Shown: in pieces, positions 1-9,293 of the stretch
How positions within the stretch are numbered: position 1 is the stretch's first letter
Layout of the letters: each line of letters starts with the position of its first letter
NCBI GenBank assembly: GCA_963825765.1
Contig: CAWGUU010000003.1
Coordinates: 434,001-498,000, forward strand
Source of the DNA: CAWGUU01 sp963825765
Lineage (GTDB): Bacteria > Actinomycetota > Acidimicrobiia > Acidimicrobiales > AC-14
Length of the DNA stretch: 64,000 bases
Reading direction: 5' to 3'
Program-made: the position numbers and the translations under genes
Notes under the pieces: generated by a model
Database searches by the model: none
What the model was told of the DNA's origin: nothing
What the model saw: only the letters and a program-made list of their open reading frames with translations

Positions 1-2
1 AG

Positions 3-98
3 CGAGCAGGTCGGTACGAGCGCCGGGACGCGATTCAGCTCCTCGAAACAGTTCGCGACCTGGGAGAGCGGATACACAAATGGATCTCGCCGACATGA
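3..98 (+). CDS. C-terminal fragment of an unidentified protein (partial)
   Basis: An open frame runs in from the left edge and stops at TGA 96-98. The 31 visible residues (ending ...LGERIHKWISPT) are amphipathic and helix-like (AIQLLETVRDLGERI), which is why I read them as a possible real C-terminus. There is too little to name a family. The other two plus frames give Ser/Arg-rich text. Weakly supported. Confidence 0.3.
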   Translation, partial: RAGRYERRDAIQLLETVRDLGERIHKWISPT

Positions 99-142
99 GC
101 CCGATGGTCGAGCCGATCTCACACCTTCACCCACGGGCAGAG

Positions 143-802
143 CTAGCCTGATTTCGGTGGCTTTCCGGGCTCGTCGAGTTCGAGGTTTACCCATTCAGGC
201 GCGTTATTGGGAAGGACGAAGGAGTCGAACATGGTCGCATCAACGGTGCCGCTGTTGAACCCTGACATGGCCCTTTTGGCGGGCATGTAGTAGCACTCGC
301 CTGCCACGGCGCGGTGCGGTTCGGCTCCTTCTAGGTACAGCGTCATTTCGCCCTGCACGAGGCAGGTCGTTCCACCGTTTTCGTGAACGTGGACGGGAGA
401 TCTCGTTCCGGCAGCGCGTATCGTCAGGTGGGTCAGAACGGTGTGTCCAGTGGTATCCGTGGTGTGCACAGCGTCGCGCTGTTCCTTGGCGAATGTGGGT
501 GTCCCCGGAGGCGTCTGGCCGTTGACGGTCGTCAACCGCAGGTTGGGATCGTGCCACGAGTGCTCCGACACCTGCACCCCGCTTGTCCCGGCGTGGCCCG
601 CAGTCGAAGGTGTCGTGGTGACGGTGGGAGCGCTCGAGCAACTCGCAGCGGCGAGCACAACGAGCAGCGAGGTGCCCGCGGCCCACCTCGTCGGGCGCCT
701 ATCGATCCGCCACCTCGAAACCCTCGCCTTCTGACCGGCAGGACGGGAAGCCGTCCTGGAATCGGTCGACGCGGGGGGCCGCAGTTCTGGGCACTCTGCC
801 AT
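143..802 (-). CDS. Cupin-domain lipoprotein
   Basis: A secreted, lipid-anchored single-domain cupin of unknown substrate. ATG 802 is chosen over upstream codons because a clean AGGAG lies about 8-10 nt before it. Residues 1-35 are basic and are followed by a hydrophobic stretch and the lipobox-like LAAASC, then a Thr/Ser-rich linker. The cupin core follows: motif-1-like residues (SPVHVHENGGTTCLVQGEM, two His plus Gly/Glu) and a weaker second motif (GECYYMPAKRAMSG). Proteins of this shape bind a metal and act as small oxygenases, isomerases or sensors; nothing in the sequence chooses among these. It is isolated: only a decayed oxidase gene lies upstream, pointing away. Confidence 0.75.
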   Translation of the reverse strand: MAECPELRPPASTDSRTASRPAGQKARVSRWRIDRRPTRWAAGTSLLVVLAAASCSSAPTVTTTPSTAGHAGTSGVQVSEHSWHDPNLRLTTVNGQTPPGTPTFAKEQRDAVHTTDTTGHTVLTHLTIRAAGTRSPVHVHENGGTTCLVQGEMTLYLEGAEPHRAVAGECYYMPAKRAMSGFNSGTVDATMFDSFVLPNNAPEWVNLELDEPGKPPKSG

Positions 803-894
803 TGTGTTCGCTCCTGTAGGTAGTCGTTCAAACAAAGAGTTCGACTGGTCCAACGCCCCCAGCGGCATGGTCGCGACGTTGGTTCGTTCGTAGG

Positions 895-1499
895 GTAATC
901 TGCGCCTCGCTCAAATTCGAGACAATGCCGGTCGGCGATGTGGCGATCTACGACATCAAGTGGGATTGGGGCGACGCAGGGAGCGTCTTCGACTCGTTCC
1001 AGACGATGATCGCGACCGCTCCGGACGAGTTCTCCGCTCGCGTGGGTTCGGCAGGGAAGGCGAGCCAGGAGGTGGGGCCGGCGCCCCGGTCGGTGAAGAG
1101 CGCTCATCGAGACTCGCACGTTCTGGCGGGCCAAGGAGTACTTCTTCCACACGTCCCCGAGCGAGGGCTCCGCCACCAAGTCCGCCTACCTGGCCCGCCT
1201 GCTCGATGCCGGCGGCGTGCGTCCATCGAGACAAGTTCGCGGTGCTCGCCACCGAATCGAGCTGGACCATCCAGGACTCGGAGAGCGTTGCCCGCAGCAA
1301 CGTCGATTGGGTCGAGGAACTGGCCGCGGGCCTACGGTCGCACGTCAGCGCCTCCGCCTACCAGAACTTCATCGACCGGTCCCAGCCGGACTGGGAGGCT
1401 GCGTACTACGGCGAGAACCTGCAGCGGCTCCGCGAGGTCAAGCGCCGGTACGACCCCGACGACCTCTTGAACTTCGAGCAGAGCATCCGTCCCGCCTGA
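895..1499 (+). pseudogene. Decayed FAD-linked oxidase (berberine-bridge type), 5'-truncated and frameshifted
   Basis: Two frames carry pieces of one protein. The first (from about 895) reads PVGDVAIYDIKWDWGDAG, typical of the region after the FAD-binding domain of BBE-like oxidases. The last frame, ending at TGA 1497-1499, reads FIDRSQPDWEAAYYGENL and then RLREVKRRYDPDDLLNFEQ, the signature C-terminus (BBE domain) of that family. The middle (about 1060-1220) switches frames more than once, and the whole N-terminal FAD-binding half is missing. I therefore call it a dead remnant. It sits between two minus-strand genes. Confidence 0.7.
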
Positions 1500-1539
1500 T
1501 CGACCGCCGCCGTCGTGGCGATCGACCCGCCGGATCCCT

Positions 1540-2382
1540 CTAGCGGCGGCGGCCGGCGCGATCCAGGAACCGCAGCGGCGGCACCGCGTCGATCACCCGG
1601 GTGAACGACACCAGCTCGCCCGCCACGTTGAGCGCGGCCACGACGATGAGGATGAGGTCCCGCACACCCGTGGCGCAGGTGAGGACGATGGCGATCCCGA
1701 TCACGGCGCCGAGGGCGTTGGATCCGGCGTCGCCCAGCATGAGGTGCTCCTTGAGGTCGTCGAGCAGCAGGCCCAGCGACGCGCCGACCACCACCGCCGG
1801 CGCCACCAGGGCCGCCGGGGCACCAACCCCCACCACCAGCAGGAAGAACGCGGCCGCCCCGACCTTGGTGGCGCGGCCGGGGGCGGCGTCGAGCAGGTTG
1901 GCCAGGTTGGCGCACAGGGCGACGAGCAGGGCGTCGGCCACCAGCCGTCCCGGCGACCGGCCCACCAGGGGGCCGACGGCCACCAGCGACACCGCCGCGC
2001 CACCGATCAGCTTGAGCCCGCCGGTGGTCAGCTGACCCGCCATCAGGGCCGAGACGTGGCCACGGAACCCCCGGTAGGCGTCCGACCCGGCGATGTCGTC
2101 GAGCAGCCCGAGCAGTCCGAAGGCTACGGCGAGGAGCAGCACCAGGCCCCGAGGGCCGGTGAGGCCGGGGCCGGGGCCCACGCCGAACGACCCCGCCACC
2201 GCCCGCCCGCCCTCCACCAGCAGCACCGAAAGGGCCACGACGATGCCAGCCGAGGTGGGCAGGGGCCGGCCTCGGTAGTTGGTGCGGGCCAGCGCCGGCG
2301 AGTCGAACAGCGAGGACAGGGCGATCCACGCCAGCCGGGCGACGAGGTAGCCCACGAGGAGCCCGCAGAGCAGGGCCTTCAC
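1540..2382 (-). CDS. MraY/WecA-like polyprenyl-phosphate sugar-1-phosphate transferase
   Basis: A 280-residue multi-pass membrane protein of glycosyltransferase family 4, which moves a sugar-1-phosphate from a UDP-sugar onto undecaprenyl phosphate at the cytoplasmic face. Diagnostic pieces are LLGLLDDIAG (the Mg-binding Asp pair), ANLANLLDAAPGRATK (Asn/Asp-rich catalytic loop) and LGDAGSNALGAVIG (nucleotide/phosphate loop). It is shorter than MraY (about 360) and probably has eight or nine segments. It follows the GT2-phosphatase fusion gene by 5 nt and is last in the tlyA-nadK-recN-steAB-murJ operon, so a role in an envelope glycolipid or wall polymer is likely. True substrate unknown. Confidence 0.75.
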   Translation of the reverse strand: MKALLCGLLVGYLVARLAWIALSSLFDSPALARTNYRGRPLPTSAGIVVALSVLLVEGGRAVAGSFGVGPGPGLTGPRGLVLLLAVAFGLLGLLDDIAGSDAYRGFRGHVSALMAGQLTTGGLKLIGGAAVSLVAVGPLVGRSPGRLVADALLVALCANLANLLDAAPGRATKVGAAAFFLLVVGVGAPAALVAPAVVVGASLGLLLDDLKEHLMLGDAGSNALGAVIGIAIVLTCATGVRDLILIVVAALNVAGELVSFTRVIDAVPPLRFLDRAGRRR

Positions 2383-2387
2383 CGGGC

Positions 2388-5342
2388 TCAGGCCCCTGCT
2401 GCGGGGCTGGGCGAGATCGACCGGCTGGCCCCCGGAGACGACGACGGCTCCAGCAGCACAGGACGGGAGGGGTCACCGCGTCGGAGGGCGGCCAGGGCCA
2501 GGAACGGCCCGACGAACACGAGCACGACGGCGGTGACGATGACGCCCGAGTCATTCACGAGGAAGCCGAGCAGGCCGGCAGCGAGGGCGGCGGCCAGCCC
2601 GCTGCGCCGCGGCGAGCCCGGCGGCAGCAGGTCGGCGCCACGCCCCCTGGCCAGCACCAACAGCCCGAACGCGGCGATGACCGGCACCAGCCAGCTCCAC
2701 ACCGAGGTCCGAAGGATCCTGAAGTTGGCCTCCGCCTTGCGGGCGACGGTTGTGACCAGGCCGCCCCGGCCGTCGTCCACCGTCTGCGCCGCCAGGCGCC
2801 CCAGGTGGCTGCGGGCGTCGGGCGCCCGCACCACGTCGACGACGACGGCCAGGCCCACCACCGCGAACGTCGCCAACACCGCGAGGGCCACCGACCGCCA
2901 CGACAGCCGCCGGCCGGAGAAGGCGACCATGGCCAGAGTGAACACGATCGGCAGGGCCAGCATCCCGCCCACGTCGTCGCCCAGGCCGGGGGCGCCGTCG
3001 ACCACGACGACGCAGGCCAGCATCGCCCCCACCGCCACCAGCGCCTCCCGGCCCCGCGGCGCGTGCTCGAGGTGGAGGGCGGCGGCGAGGAGGGCGGTGG
3101 CGGCCAGGACCGCGAAGGTGGTGTTGCCCACGCCGTAGAAGCGGGTGACCGTCTCCGGCGAGTACCCCATCAGGCTGGCCAGCTGCAGGCGGGCACCGGT
3201 GGCCACGTCCACCAGAAGCACCGCCAGGGTGAGGCCGAGGATCCAGGCGAGGGGCGCCATCGGCCGCCGGGGGCCGCGGGTGCCGGCGCGGGACGCGGCA
3301 AGGGCGATCACCGCCGCCATGGCCGCGAGGACGGGGACGCTGGCCCATCCCCATCGGGGCGCGAAGGGCAGCGCCCGGAACAGGTAGGTGGCGAGGGGGA
3401 AGGCGGCCACGGCCAGCACCGCCACCCGCAGGGCCGCCACCCCCGGCACCGCCGGCTGTTCGGGCCGGGGCCGTCGCAGCACCGCTGCCACCAGCAGGTA
3501 CACCAGCGCCTGGAACACGATGAACCCGAGGATGGTCATGAAGTAGATCGACTGCCGGAAGGCGGCGGCGTCGTCGAGCCCGGCCAGGCGGGCGACGTCG
3601 GGCTGGCCCGGGTGGTACCGCAACGGGCGGCCGATCATGGCGCCGGGCACGTCGGCACCGACGGCGGCCAGCACGGTGGGGGCCATGTCGGTGAGGGCCA
3701 CCAGTCCCAGGCGCTTGGTCGACGGCGAGTGCAGGTAGCCGCGGACGACGCCGGCCCCGGTTGCGATGACCGGCGTGAGCCGCCACTGACCGGCGGGCGG
3801 CACGACGGACACCACCATCACCAGGGTGTCGGCCGGCAGCTCCGCGGTGAGACGGCCCACGAGGGCGTCGGTGTCCCGGAGGGCACGGGCCCGGGCGGGG
3901 CCGGTGAAGCGGGCCGGCGCCTCGATGTCGCCCAGGGCGGCGGCCCGGTCGAGGTCGCCCGGGTCCACGAGGACCACGTCGGCGTCGGCCAGGGCCAGGT
4001 TGGTGGCGGCCACCACCTGGTCGGCGTCGGCCCGCCAGCCGAACGGCGCCTCGTCGGTCTCCTCGAGCAGGATGCCGGGCTCCACCTGGCCGCCGTCGAC
4101 CCTGCCCCCGCTGTCCATGAGGGCGACCGCCGCCGGCCGCTCCGTGATCTCCCTCCCGCTCACCGTGGGGACGGCCAGGTTGGGAGCCAGATCGGCGTTG
4201 CCGACCACCGCGGTGCGCTTGCCGGCGGCATGGAGGGCGTCGCCGAGGGCGCCCGGGAGCGTCGGCCGGTGGCTGCCGGCGCCGTCGATCACCTCGGCGG
4301 CGCGGGGCAGGAGCACGCCGGCACCCTCGTTCACGGCGTCGCCGGCGGCCGGGCCGGCCCTGACCTGGCTCCCCGCACCGAGGGTGGCGTAGCCCTCGGG
4401 GCTGGGCCGGGGATGGAGGGAGAGCGTGCGGACGCTCATCGCGCCCACCGCCCCGGTGGCGACCATGGCGTCGAGGTTGGGGGTGGCACCCGAGCCCAGG
4501 TCGTCGAAACCGAGCCCGGGGACGCCGATCAGCAGCACCTTTGCAGGCAGCGTGGACCCGTCACCGGCCCCGGCGGCCACGCTGGCGGGCTCCCAGCGGC
4601 TCCCCGACCACAGGGCCAGGACCACGGCGATGGCGAGGGTGGCCGCGATCAGCCCCACCCGCGTCCGGCTGGACGTCAGGCGGACCCAGAGGGCCCGCAC
4701 GATGTCGGCGCCCTGGCGGCCCCGGTGGACGAAGCCGGCCAGCCGGCGGCCCATGTGGCGGTGGTCCATGGCCACCGGCACCTCCACCACCCGGGCCCCG
4801 GTCCGGACGGCGTCGACGGTCAGCGCCGTCTCCAGCCCGAACCGGGGCGCCAGGGCCAGGCTGCGCAACAGCTCGCCGCGGACCGCCCGCTGGCCCGACA
4901 GCGGCGCCGTCGCCACGAAGCCGGACGCCCGCCGGATCCCCGCGGCGGCGAGGTTGCGGACCAGTCCGAACCCGCCCTTGCCACCGGCCGAGGGCAGGAC
5001 GCCGATGGCCATGTCGGCGGTGCCGGCCAGGACGGGCTCCAGCAGGACGGCCGCGGCCGTGGCGGTGGCGCCCACGTCGGCGTCCACGAGCAGGTAGACG
5101 TCGATCTCGGAGGTGGAGGCCACGCCGGCGGCCACGGCCCCGCCCTTCCCGACGCCTTCGTCCAGCCGCAGCACCCACGCCCCGGCCTCCCGCGCCGCCT
5201 CGGCGGTGCCGTCGGTGGACCCGTCGTCGACGACCAGCACCTCGTCCACCCCGGGGACGAGGCGCAGGGCCTCGACGGTGGCACCCACCGAGCCCGCCTC
5301 GTTCCGGGCCGCGACCAACGCCAGAATGCGGGGTTCGCTCAC
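2388..5342 (-). CDS. Fused GT2 glycosyltransferase / alkaline-phosphatase-like / polytopic membrane protein
   Basis: A 984-residue protein starting at GTG 5342, whose GTGA overlaps the murJ stop. Residues 1-220 are a GT-A family-2 glycosyltransferase: ILALVAARNEAGSVG, DEVLVVDDGSTDGT and LLVDADVG (DxD). One membrane helix follows near 245. Residues about 270-600 resemble the alkaline-phosphatase/PglZ superfamily (KVLLIGVPGLGFDDLG, TPNLDAMVATGAVG, LTDMAPTVLAAVG). The last 350 residues hold about ten hydrophobic segments. The GT2 part resembles dolichol-phosphate-type transferases that use polyprenyl phosphate. Its neighbours, a lipid-II flippase-like MurJ and an MraY-like enzyme, point to an envelope polymer pathway. 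The three parts are often separate genes; the single open frame is seen directly. Confidence 0.8.
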   Translation of the reverse strand: MSEPRILALVAARNEAGSVGATVEALRLVPGVDEVLVVDDGSTDGTAEAAREAGAWVLRLDEGVGKGGAVAAGVASTSEIDVYLLVDADVGATATAAAVLLEPVLAGTADMAIGVLPSAGGKGGFGLVRNLAAAGIRRASGFVATAPLSGQRAVRGELLRSLALAPRFGLETALTVDAVRTGARVVEVPVAMDHRHMGRRLAGFVHRGRQGADIVRALWVRLTSSRTRVGLIAATLAIAVVLALWSGSRWEPASVAAGAGDGSTLPAKVLLIGVPGLGFDDLGSGATPNLDAMVATGAVGAMSVRTLSLHPRPSPEGYATLGAGSQVRAGPAAGDAVNEGAGVLLPRAAEVIDGAGSHRPTLPGALGDALHAAGKRTAVVGNADLAPNLAVPTVSGREITERPAAVALMDSGGRVDGGQVEPGILLEETDEAPFGWRADADQVVAATNLALADADVVLVDPGDLDRAAALGDIEAPARFTGPARARALRDTDALVGRLTAELPADTLVMVVSVVPPAGQWRLTPVIATGAGVVRGYLHSPSTKRLGLVALTDMAPTVLAAVGADVPGAMIGRPLRYHPGQPDVARLAGLDDAAAFRQSIYFMTILGFIVFQALVYLLVAAVLRRPRPEQPAVPGVAALRVAVLAVAAFPLATYLFRALPFAPRWGWASVPVLAAMAAVIALAASRAGTRGPRRPMAPLAWILGLTLAVLLVDVATGARLQLASLMGYSPETVTRFYGVGNTTFAVLAATALLAAALHLEHAPRGREALVAVGAMLACVVVVDGAPGLGDDVGGMLALPIVFTLAMVAFSGRRLSWRSVALAVLATFAVVGLAVVVDVVRAPDARSHLGRLAAQTVDDGRGGLVTTVARKAEANFRILRTSVWSWLVPVIAAFGLLVLARGRGADLLPPGSPRRSGLAAALAAGLLGFLVNDSGVIVTAVVLVFVGPFLALAALRRGDPSRPVLLEPSSSPGASRSISPSPAAGA

Positions 5343-6952
5343 TGGCCCGCCGTCCGGACCAGCTCGGGCGCCCGCAGGAGGCGCTGGACGGCGAGGTACG
5401 AGGCCGCCCCCGCCCCACCGGCCACGACCAGCGACAGCGCGGCGCCGATCCACCCGTCGCCGGGGAGTCCCCTGTCGACCACCCACGCGACGCCCGCCGC
5501 CACCAGGGCGGCGCCGACCGCTCTGGCGATCGACCCGAGCACGGGCACCGGCTCGCCCACCCGCCGCCGGACCAGGACGAAGAGGACGACGGCCCCCGCC
5601 ACCATCGCCACCGAATGGGCGAGCCCGAGGACGACCACCTGGGCCTGGCCGCTCACCGCCGCCGACCACCCGACCATCAGGGCGGTGCCGCCCACGGCCA
5701 CCGCCACGGCCACCAGCCCGGGTGTCCGCATGTCGCCGGTGGCGTAGGAGGCCCGGGTGAGCAGGTGGATGGCGGCGTAGCCGATGACGCCGAGGGCGTA
5801 GGCGGCCACCACCCGGCCAACCAGCGTGGTCCCGGCGGCGTCGAGGTTGCCGAGGCGGATCAGCTCCAGCGCTCGCGGCCCGACCACCACCAGCAGCGCC
5901 GAGGCCGGCACCGTCCAGAACACGATGGTGGCGAGACCGTCGCCGAGGGAGCCGGCGAACGACCGCCACCGCCGCCCCACCGCCTCGGCCGACAGCCGGG
6001 GGTACAGGGTGGTGGTCACCGGATGGGCCAGCAGGGCGTAGGGAAGGAGGAAGAAGGCGAAGGCGATCTGCCAGGCCACCACCCCGCCCTCCACCCGGTT
6101 GGCCAGGACAAGCGTGGCCGCGATCAGCACCTGGGCCATGGCGACGGCCACCGCCCCCCAGGCCCCGGCCCGTCCGATGGCCCGCAGTTGAGGGGCGCGC
6201 GGCTCCCAGCGCGGCCACAGGCGGATGCCGGCGCGGTGCAGGGCCACGAAGGGTACGGCGGTCATGGCCACCACCCCGCCGGTGGTGCCGACGGCCAGCA
6301 GCACCCGCTGGGAGCCCGACAGGTCGAGGCCGGTGTCGCCGCCGCTCAGGACCCAGAACGACGCCATGGTGGCGATGACCACCAGGTTGTTGGCAACCGG
6401 CGCGAAGGCGGCGGCGGCGAAGCGCCGGGTCGAGTGCAGCAGGGCCGTGGCCACCGCGCCGACGGCATACAGCAGCACCTGGGGGAGGAAGAAGACCAGC
6501 AGGAACGATCCCAGGCGGATCTCGGACTCCCGCACGTCGCCGTCGGGGACGGCCACCGTCAGCATGCGCACGATCCACGGCCGGGCCAGCAGGCCCAGCC
6601 CGGTGACCACGCCGAGCGCGGCCAGGCTCACGCCCAGGACCGCCCCGGCGAGTCGCGCCGCCTCGTCGCCCCGGTCGGTGTCGACGAGGGCGACGAACGG
6701 CGGCACCAGCACCGACGACAGCATCCCGGCCGCCAGCAGCTCGAACAGCAGGTTGGAGACGAGGTTGGCCGACTGGTAGGCGTTGCCCAGGTAGGTGGTG
6801 CCGAGGGCGCCGCCGACGGCCAGCACCCGCAACAGACCGGTTGCCCGCGACGCCACGTTGCCCACCGCGACCTGGCCGGTCGGCCCGGCCAGGAGCGGGC
6901 CGGTCAGAAGTCGGGCCCGGTGCCCGGCTCCTCGCCGTGACGGCTCGCTCAC
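5339..6952 (-). CDS. murJ: MurJ-type lipid II flippase
   Basis: A 537-residue MATE/MOP-superfamily membrane protein with about 14 hydrophobic segments. It is expected to flip lipid-linked peptidoglycan precursor across the membrane. The N-terminal VGNVASRATGLLRVLAVGG and YLGNAYQSANLVSNLLFELL are the conserved MurJ opening. GTG 6952 is chosen because it overlaps the preceding stop (GTGA) and gives a normal length; the open frame runs further upstream but through the coding frame of the neighbour. It lies directly behind steB, as expected for a division/wall operon, and its stop overlaps the next gene by 4 nt. Confidence 0.88.
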   Translation of the reverse strand: MSEPSRRGAGHRARLLTGPLLAGPTGQVAVGNVASRATGLLRVLAVGGALGTTYLGNAYQSANLVSNLLFELLAAGMLSSVLVPPFVALVDTDRGDEAARLAGAVLGVSLAALGVVTGLGLLARPWIVRMLTVAVPDGDVRESEIRLGSFLLVFFLPQVLLYAVGAVATALLHSTRRFAAAAFAPVANNLVVIATMASFWVLSGGDTGLDLSGSQRVLLAVGTTGGVVAMTAVPFVALHRAGIRLWPRWEPRAPQLRAIGRAGAWGAVAVAMAQVLIAATLVLANRVEGGVVAWQIAFAFFLLPYALLAHPVTTTLYPRLSAEAVGRRWRSFAGSLGDGLATIVFWTVPASALLVVVGPRALELIRLGNLDAAGTTLVGRVVAAYALGVIGYAAIHLLTRASYATGDMRTPGLVAVAVAVGGTALMVGWSAAVSGQAQVVVLGLAHSVAMVAGAVVLFVLVRRRVGEPVPVLGSIARAVGAALVAAGVAWVVDRGLPGDGWIGAALSLVVAGGAGAASYLAVQRLLRAPELVRTAGQ

Positions 6953-7929
6953 GCAGCAGCGAGCGCGGGAAGGAGGCGCTGGGCGCCGGGCCCGACGCCG
7001 AAGTGCCCCACGCGCGCCGAACCCAGCTCCTCGAGGGCGAGGACGACGGCGGCCTGTCCCATGGGGGACTCGAGGTTGTCGACCGTCGACACCTTCTCGC
7101 GGGCGGCGGCGTCGGAGCGCACAAGACCCACGAACACGCCCCTCCCGCCGTCGGTGTCCTGGCCCGACTCCGCCGCCACCGCCTTCGCCGGGCTGGAGGC
7201 CAGCGCCTGGGCCAGCGGCACGGCGGCGAGCTCGTCGCCCACCACGGCCCCAGCCCCCGAGATGAGCACGAAGCGGGTGTCGGGCCGCGGGAGGGAGCCG
7301 ACGGCGGGGGGCTCGGTGGCCGCCGAGGTGGACGTCCCCGCCGGCGGTGGCTCGTAGGAGACGAAGCCGGCCGACATGAGGGACGCCAGCGAGCCGGGTT
7401 CGGTGACCAGGCGGCTGAGGGCCAGCCGCCGCACCGAGTCGGTCGCCGCCGTGGTGGTGGTGCTGGGGCCGCCAGCGGTCGGGCCGCTCGCCTGGGCGGG
7501 GGGGACGGTGATGCTCAGGGCGGCAGCCAGGGCGGCGACGTCCGAGTCCGTCGAGAGTCGCATCTTCGCCGTCAGCCACACCGTGCCCTCGACCGTCGCC
7601 CCGGCCGCCACCAACGACTGCCGCAGCGCGTCGACCGGCTTGCGGTCGATCCCGCTGACGGCGACGACCATGACCGGTACCTGGGGCAGCTGATTGCGGA
7701 GGACCTGGGTGAGGGCCTGGTCGGCGAAGTCCTGCCCCTGCCGCACCGCCTCGGCCAGCCGGCCGTTCTCCTCACGGGTCTGGTTGACGTCGCTCTTGAC
7801 CCGGTTGAGGTTGTCGTTGAGCGCGTCCACGGTGACCCTGTCGATCACGGTGGAGCCCATGACGATGCCCATTCCCAGGGCCAGGAACACGGCCACCAGC
7901 GACACCACGTGGTAGCGCAGGTTGATCAA
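6949..7929 (-). CDS. steB: SteB / MctB-family protein (Rv1698-like)
   Basis: A 326-residue protein. One N-terminal transmembrane helix (VVSLVAVFLALGMGIVMGST) is followed by a coiled coil (about residues 35-65) and an extracytoplasmic domain. The family was first described in mycobacteria as a copper-transport protein (MctB) and later, in corynebacteria, as SteB, which pairs with SteA to regulate septal wall cleavage. Adjacency to steA supports the second role here. The start is TTG 7929: sense TTTTTGATC carries both the TTG and the steA stop TGA, the same overlap style used along this operon. A Thr/Ser-rich linker occurs near residues 185-200. Confidence 0.82.
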   Translation of the reverse strand: MINLRYHVVSLVAVFLALGMGIVMGSTVIDRVTVDALNDNLNRVKSDVNQTREENGRLAEAVRQGQDFADQALTQVLRNQLPQVPVMVVAVSGIDRKPVDALRQSLVAAGATVEGTVWLTAKMRLSTDSDVAALAAALSITVPPAQASGPTAGGPSTTTTAATDSVRRLALSRLVTEPGSLASLMSAGFVSYEPPPAGTSTSAATEPPAVGSLPRPDTRFVLISGAGAVVGDELAAVPLAQALASSPAKAVAAESGQDTDGGRGVFVGLVRSDAAAREKVSTVDNLESPMGQAAVVLALEELGSARVGHFGVGPGAQRLLPALAAA

Positions 7930-9284
7930 AAAACGGCCCGCCAGCTCTCCTGGAGGCTGAACCACAGCGCCCTGATGAACACGTGCAGCGGCTGGGCCAC
8001 CGCCACCATGACGATCATGGCGAAGACGGCGGCGGCCACCAGGAAGGCGAGGTCGCTGGTGCGGACCCGGCTCTGGTACAGCCGGCTCACGCCCTTGGCG
8101 TCGACGAGGATGGGCCCGACCTTCAGGCGCACCAGGAACGTCGACGCCATGCCCGACCGGCCCTTGTCGAAGAACTCCACCATCGACGCGTGGGTGCCCA
8201 CCGCCACGATCAGCTCGGCGCGCTTCTCGTAGGCCAGCAGCATGGCCACGTCCTCGCTCGTCCCGGCCGACTCGAACGTGGTGTACGGCAGACCCAGCTC
8301 CTCCAGCCGGGCCGCTCCCGGCGCATCCCCGCCCCGGAAGGCGTGCACGACGAGCTGGGCGCCCTCCTGCAGGGCGTCGGTGGACACCGAGTCGAAGTCG
8401 CCGATGATGACGTCGGGACGGTGCCCGGCCGCCAGCAGGGCGTCGGCCCCGCCGTCGACGCCCACCAGCACCGGCTGGATCTCCCGGATGTAGGCCCGCA
8501 GGGCGTCGAGGTCGGCCTTGGAGTCGAACCCGCCCCGCACCACGATCAGCACGTGCCGGCCGGCCATGTCGACGCTCAGGTCGGGCAGCACCGGCGAGTC
8601 GGTGAGGAGGTGGCGCTCCTGGCGCAGATACTCCAGGGTGTTCTCGGCGAACGCCTCCAGCTCGGTGTTGATCGACTGCTTGGCCAGCTCGATCTCGGCC
8701 TCGAGCGACTCCAGGCTGTGCCGGGTGCCGGTGGCCACGACCTCGTCGCCCCGCCGCACCCCGTTGCCCTCGATCCGGAGGACGTCGCCCTCCTTGACCG
8801 CGGTCATCACGTCGGAGCCGACCTCGTCGACCAGGGGGATGCCCGCCGCGGCCAGCAGCAGAGGCCCGAGGTTGGGATACCGCCCGGAGATCGAGCGGGC
8901 GGCGTTCACCACCCCGCCGGCCTGGGCGCGGATCAGGCCCTCGGCCGCCACCCGATCGAGGTCCTCGTGATCGATCACCGCCACCTCGCCCGGCAGCAGG
9001 CGGGGGATCAGGTTCTTGGTGCGCCGGTCGACCCGCGCCCTGCCCACGGCGATGCCGGTGCGCTCGGGGGCGGGGCCGGCGCCGTTGCGGTTCGGGGCGA
9101 CGCCATTGCGGTTCGAGGTGGCGCCGTTGCCCCTCCCCCACGCCTGGCGCAGCCGGGGGGCCAGCCGGTGGGTCTGTGTCGGGAGGCGCTGGGTCTGGGC
9201 GCGCTGGGTCTGGGTCGGGGGGGGCTGGGTCGGGGGCTGCTCGGCTCGAGGCTGGGGAGGTTCGGACTCGGGGGGTTGGGCCAT
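7926..9284 (-). CDS. steA: SteA-like septation protein with thiamin-pyrophosphokinase fold
   Basis: A 452-residue protein. The first ~80 residues are a low-complexity tail rich in Pro/Gln/Thr/Arg with repeats of TQTQR and NRNG type. The conserved part begins near GRARVDRRTKNLIPRL. The TPK-like half carries VGVDGGADALLAAGHRPD and IIGDFDSVST, which resemble a nucleotide-binding site. C-terminal membrane helix LAFLVAAAVFAMIVMVAVA (about 405-425). SteA works with SteB in cell separation in corynebacteria. ATG 9284 has an AGGTGA upstream; that signal is formed by the end of recN (stop 9294-9296). The N-terminal tail is longer than usual and probably disordered. Confidence 0.85.
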   Translation of the reverse strand: MAQPPESEPPQPRAEQPPTQPPPTQTQRAQTQRLPTQTHRLAPRLRQAWGRGNGATSNRNGVAPNRNGAGPAPERTGIAVGRARVDRRTKNLIPRLLPGEVAVIDHEDLDRVAAEGLIRAQAGGVVNAARSISGRYPNLGPLLLAAAGIPLVDEVGSDVMTAVKEGDVLRIEGNGVRRGDEVVATGTRHSLESLEAEIELAKQSINTELEAFAENTLEYLRQERHLLTDSPVLPDLSVDMAGRHVLIVVRGGFDSKADLDALRAYIREIQPVLVGVDGGADALLAAGHRPDVIIGDFDSVSTDALQEGAQLVVHAFRGGDAPGAARLEELGLPYTTFESAGTSEDVAMLLAYEKRAELIVAVGTHASMVEFFDKGRSGMASTFLVRLKVGPILVDAKGVSRLYQSRVRTSDLAFLVAAAVFAMIVMVAVAQPLHVFIRALWFSLQESWRAVF

Positions 9285-9293
9285 GGGTGGCGC

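Noticed and set aside
1744..3138. 464-residue plus-strand open frame, and the 980-residue frame at 2805-5747
   Set aside because: Shadows of the minus-strand phosphotransferase and GT2-fusion genes. The translations are His/Gly/Arg/Gln-rich low complexity without any domain, while the minus strand shows clear motifs.
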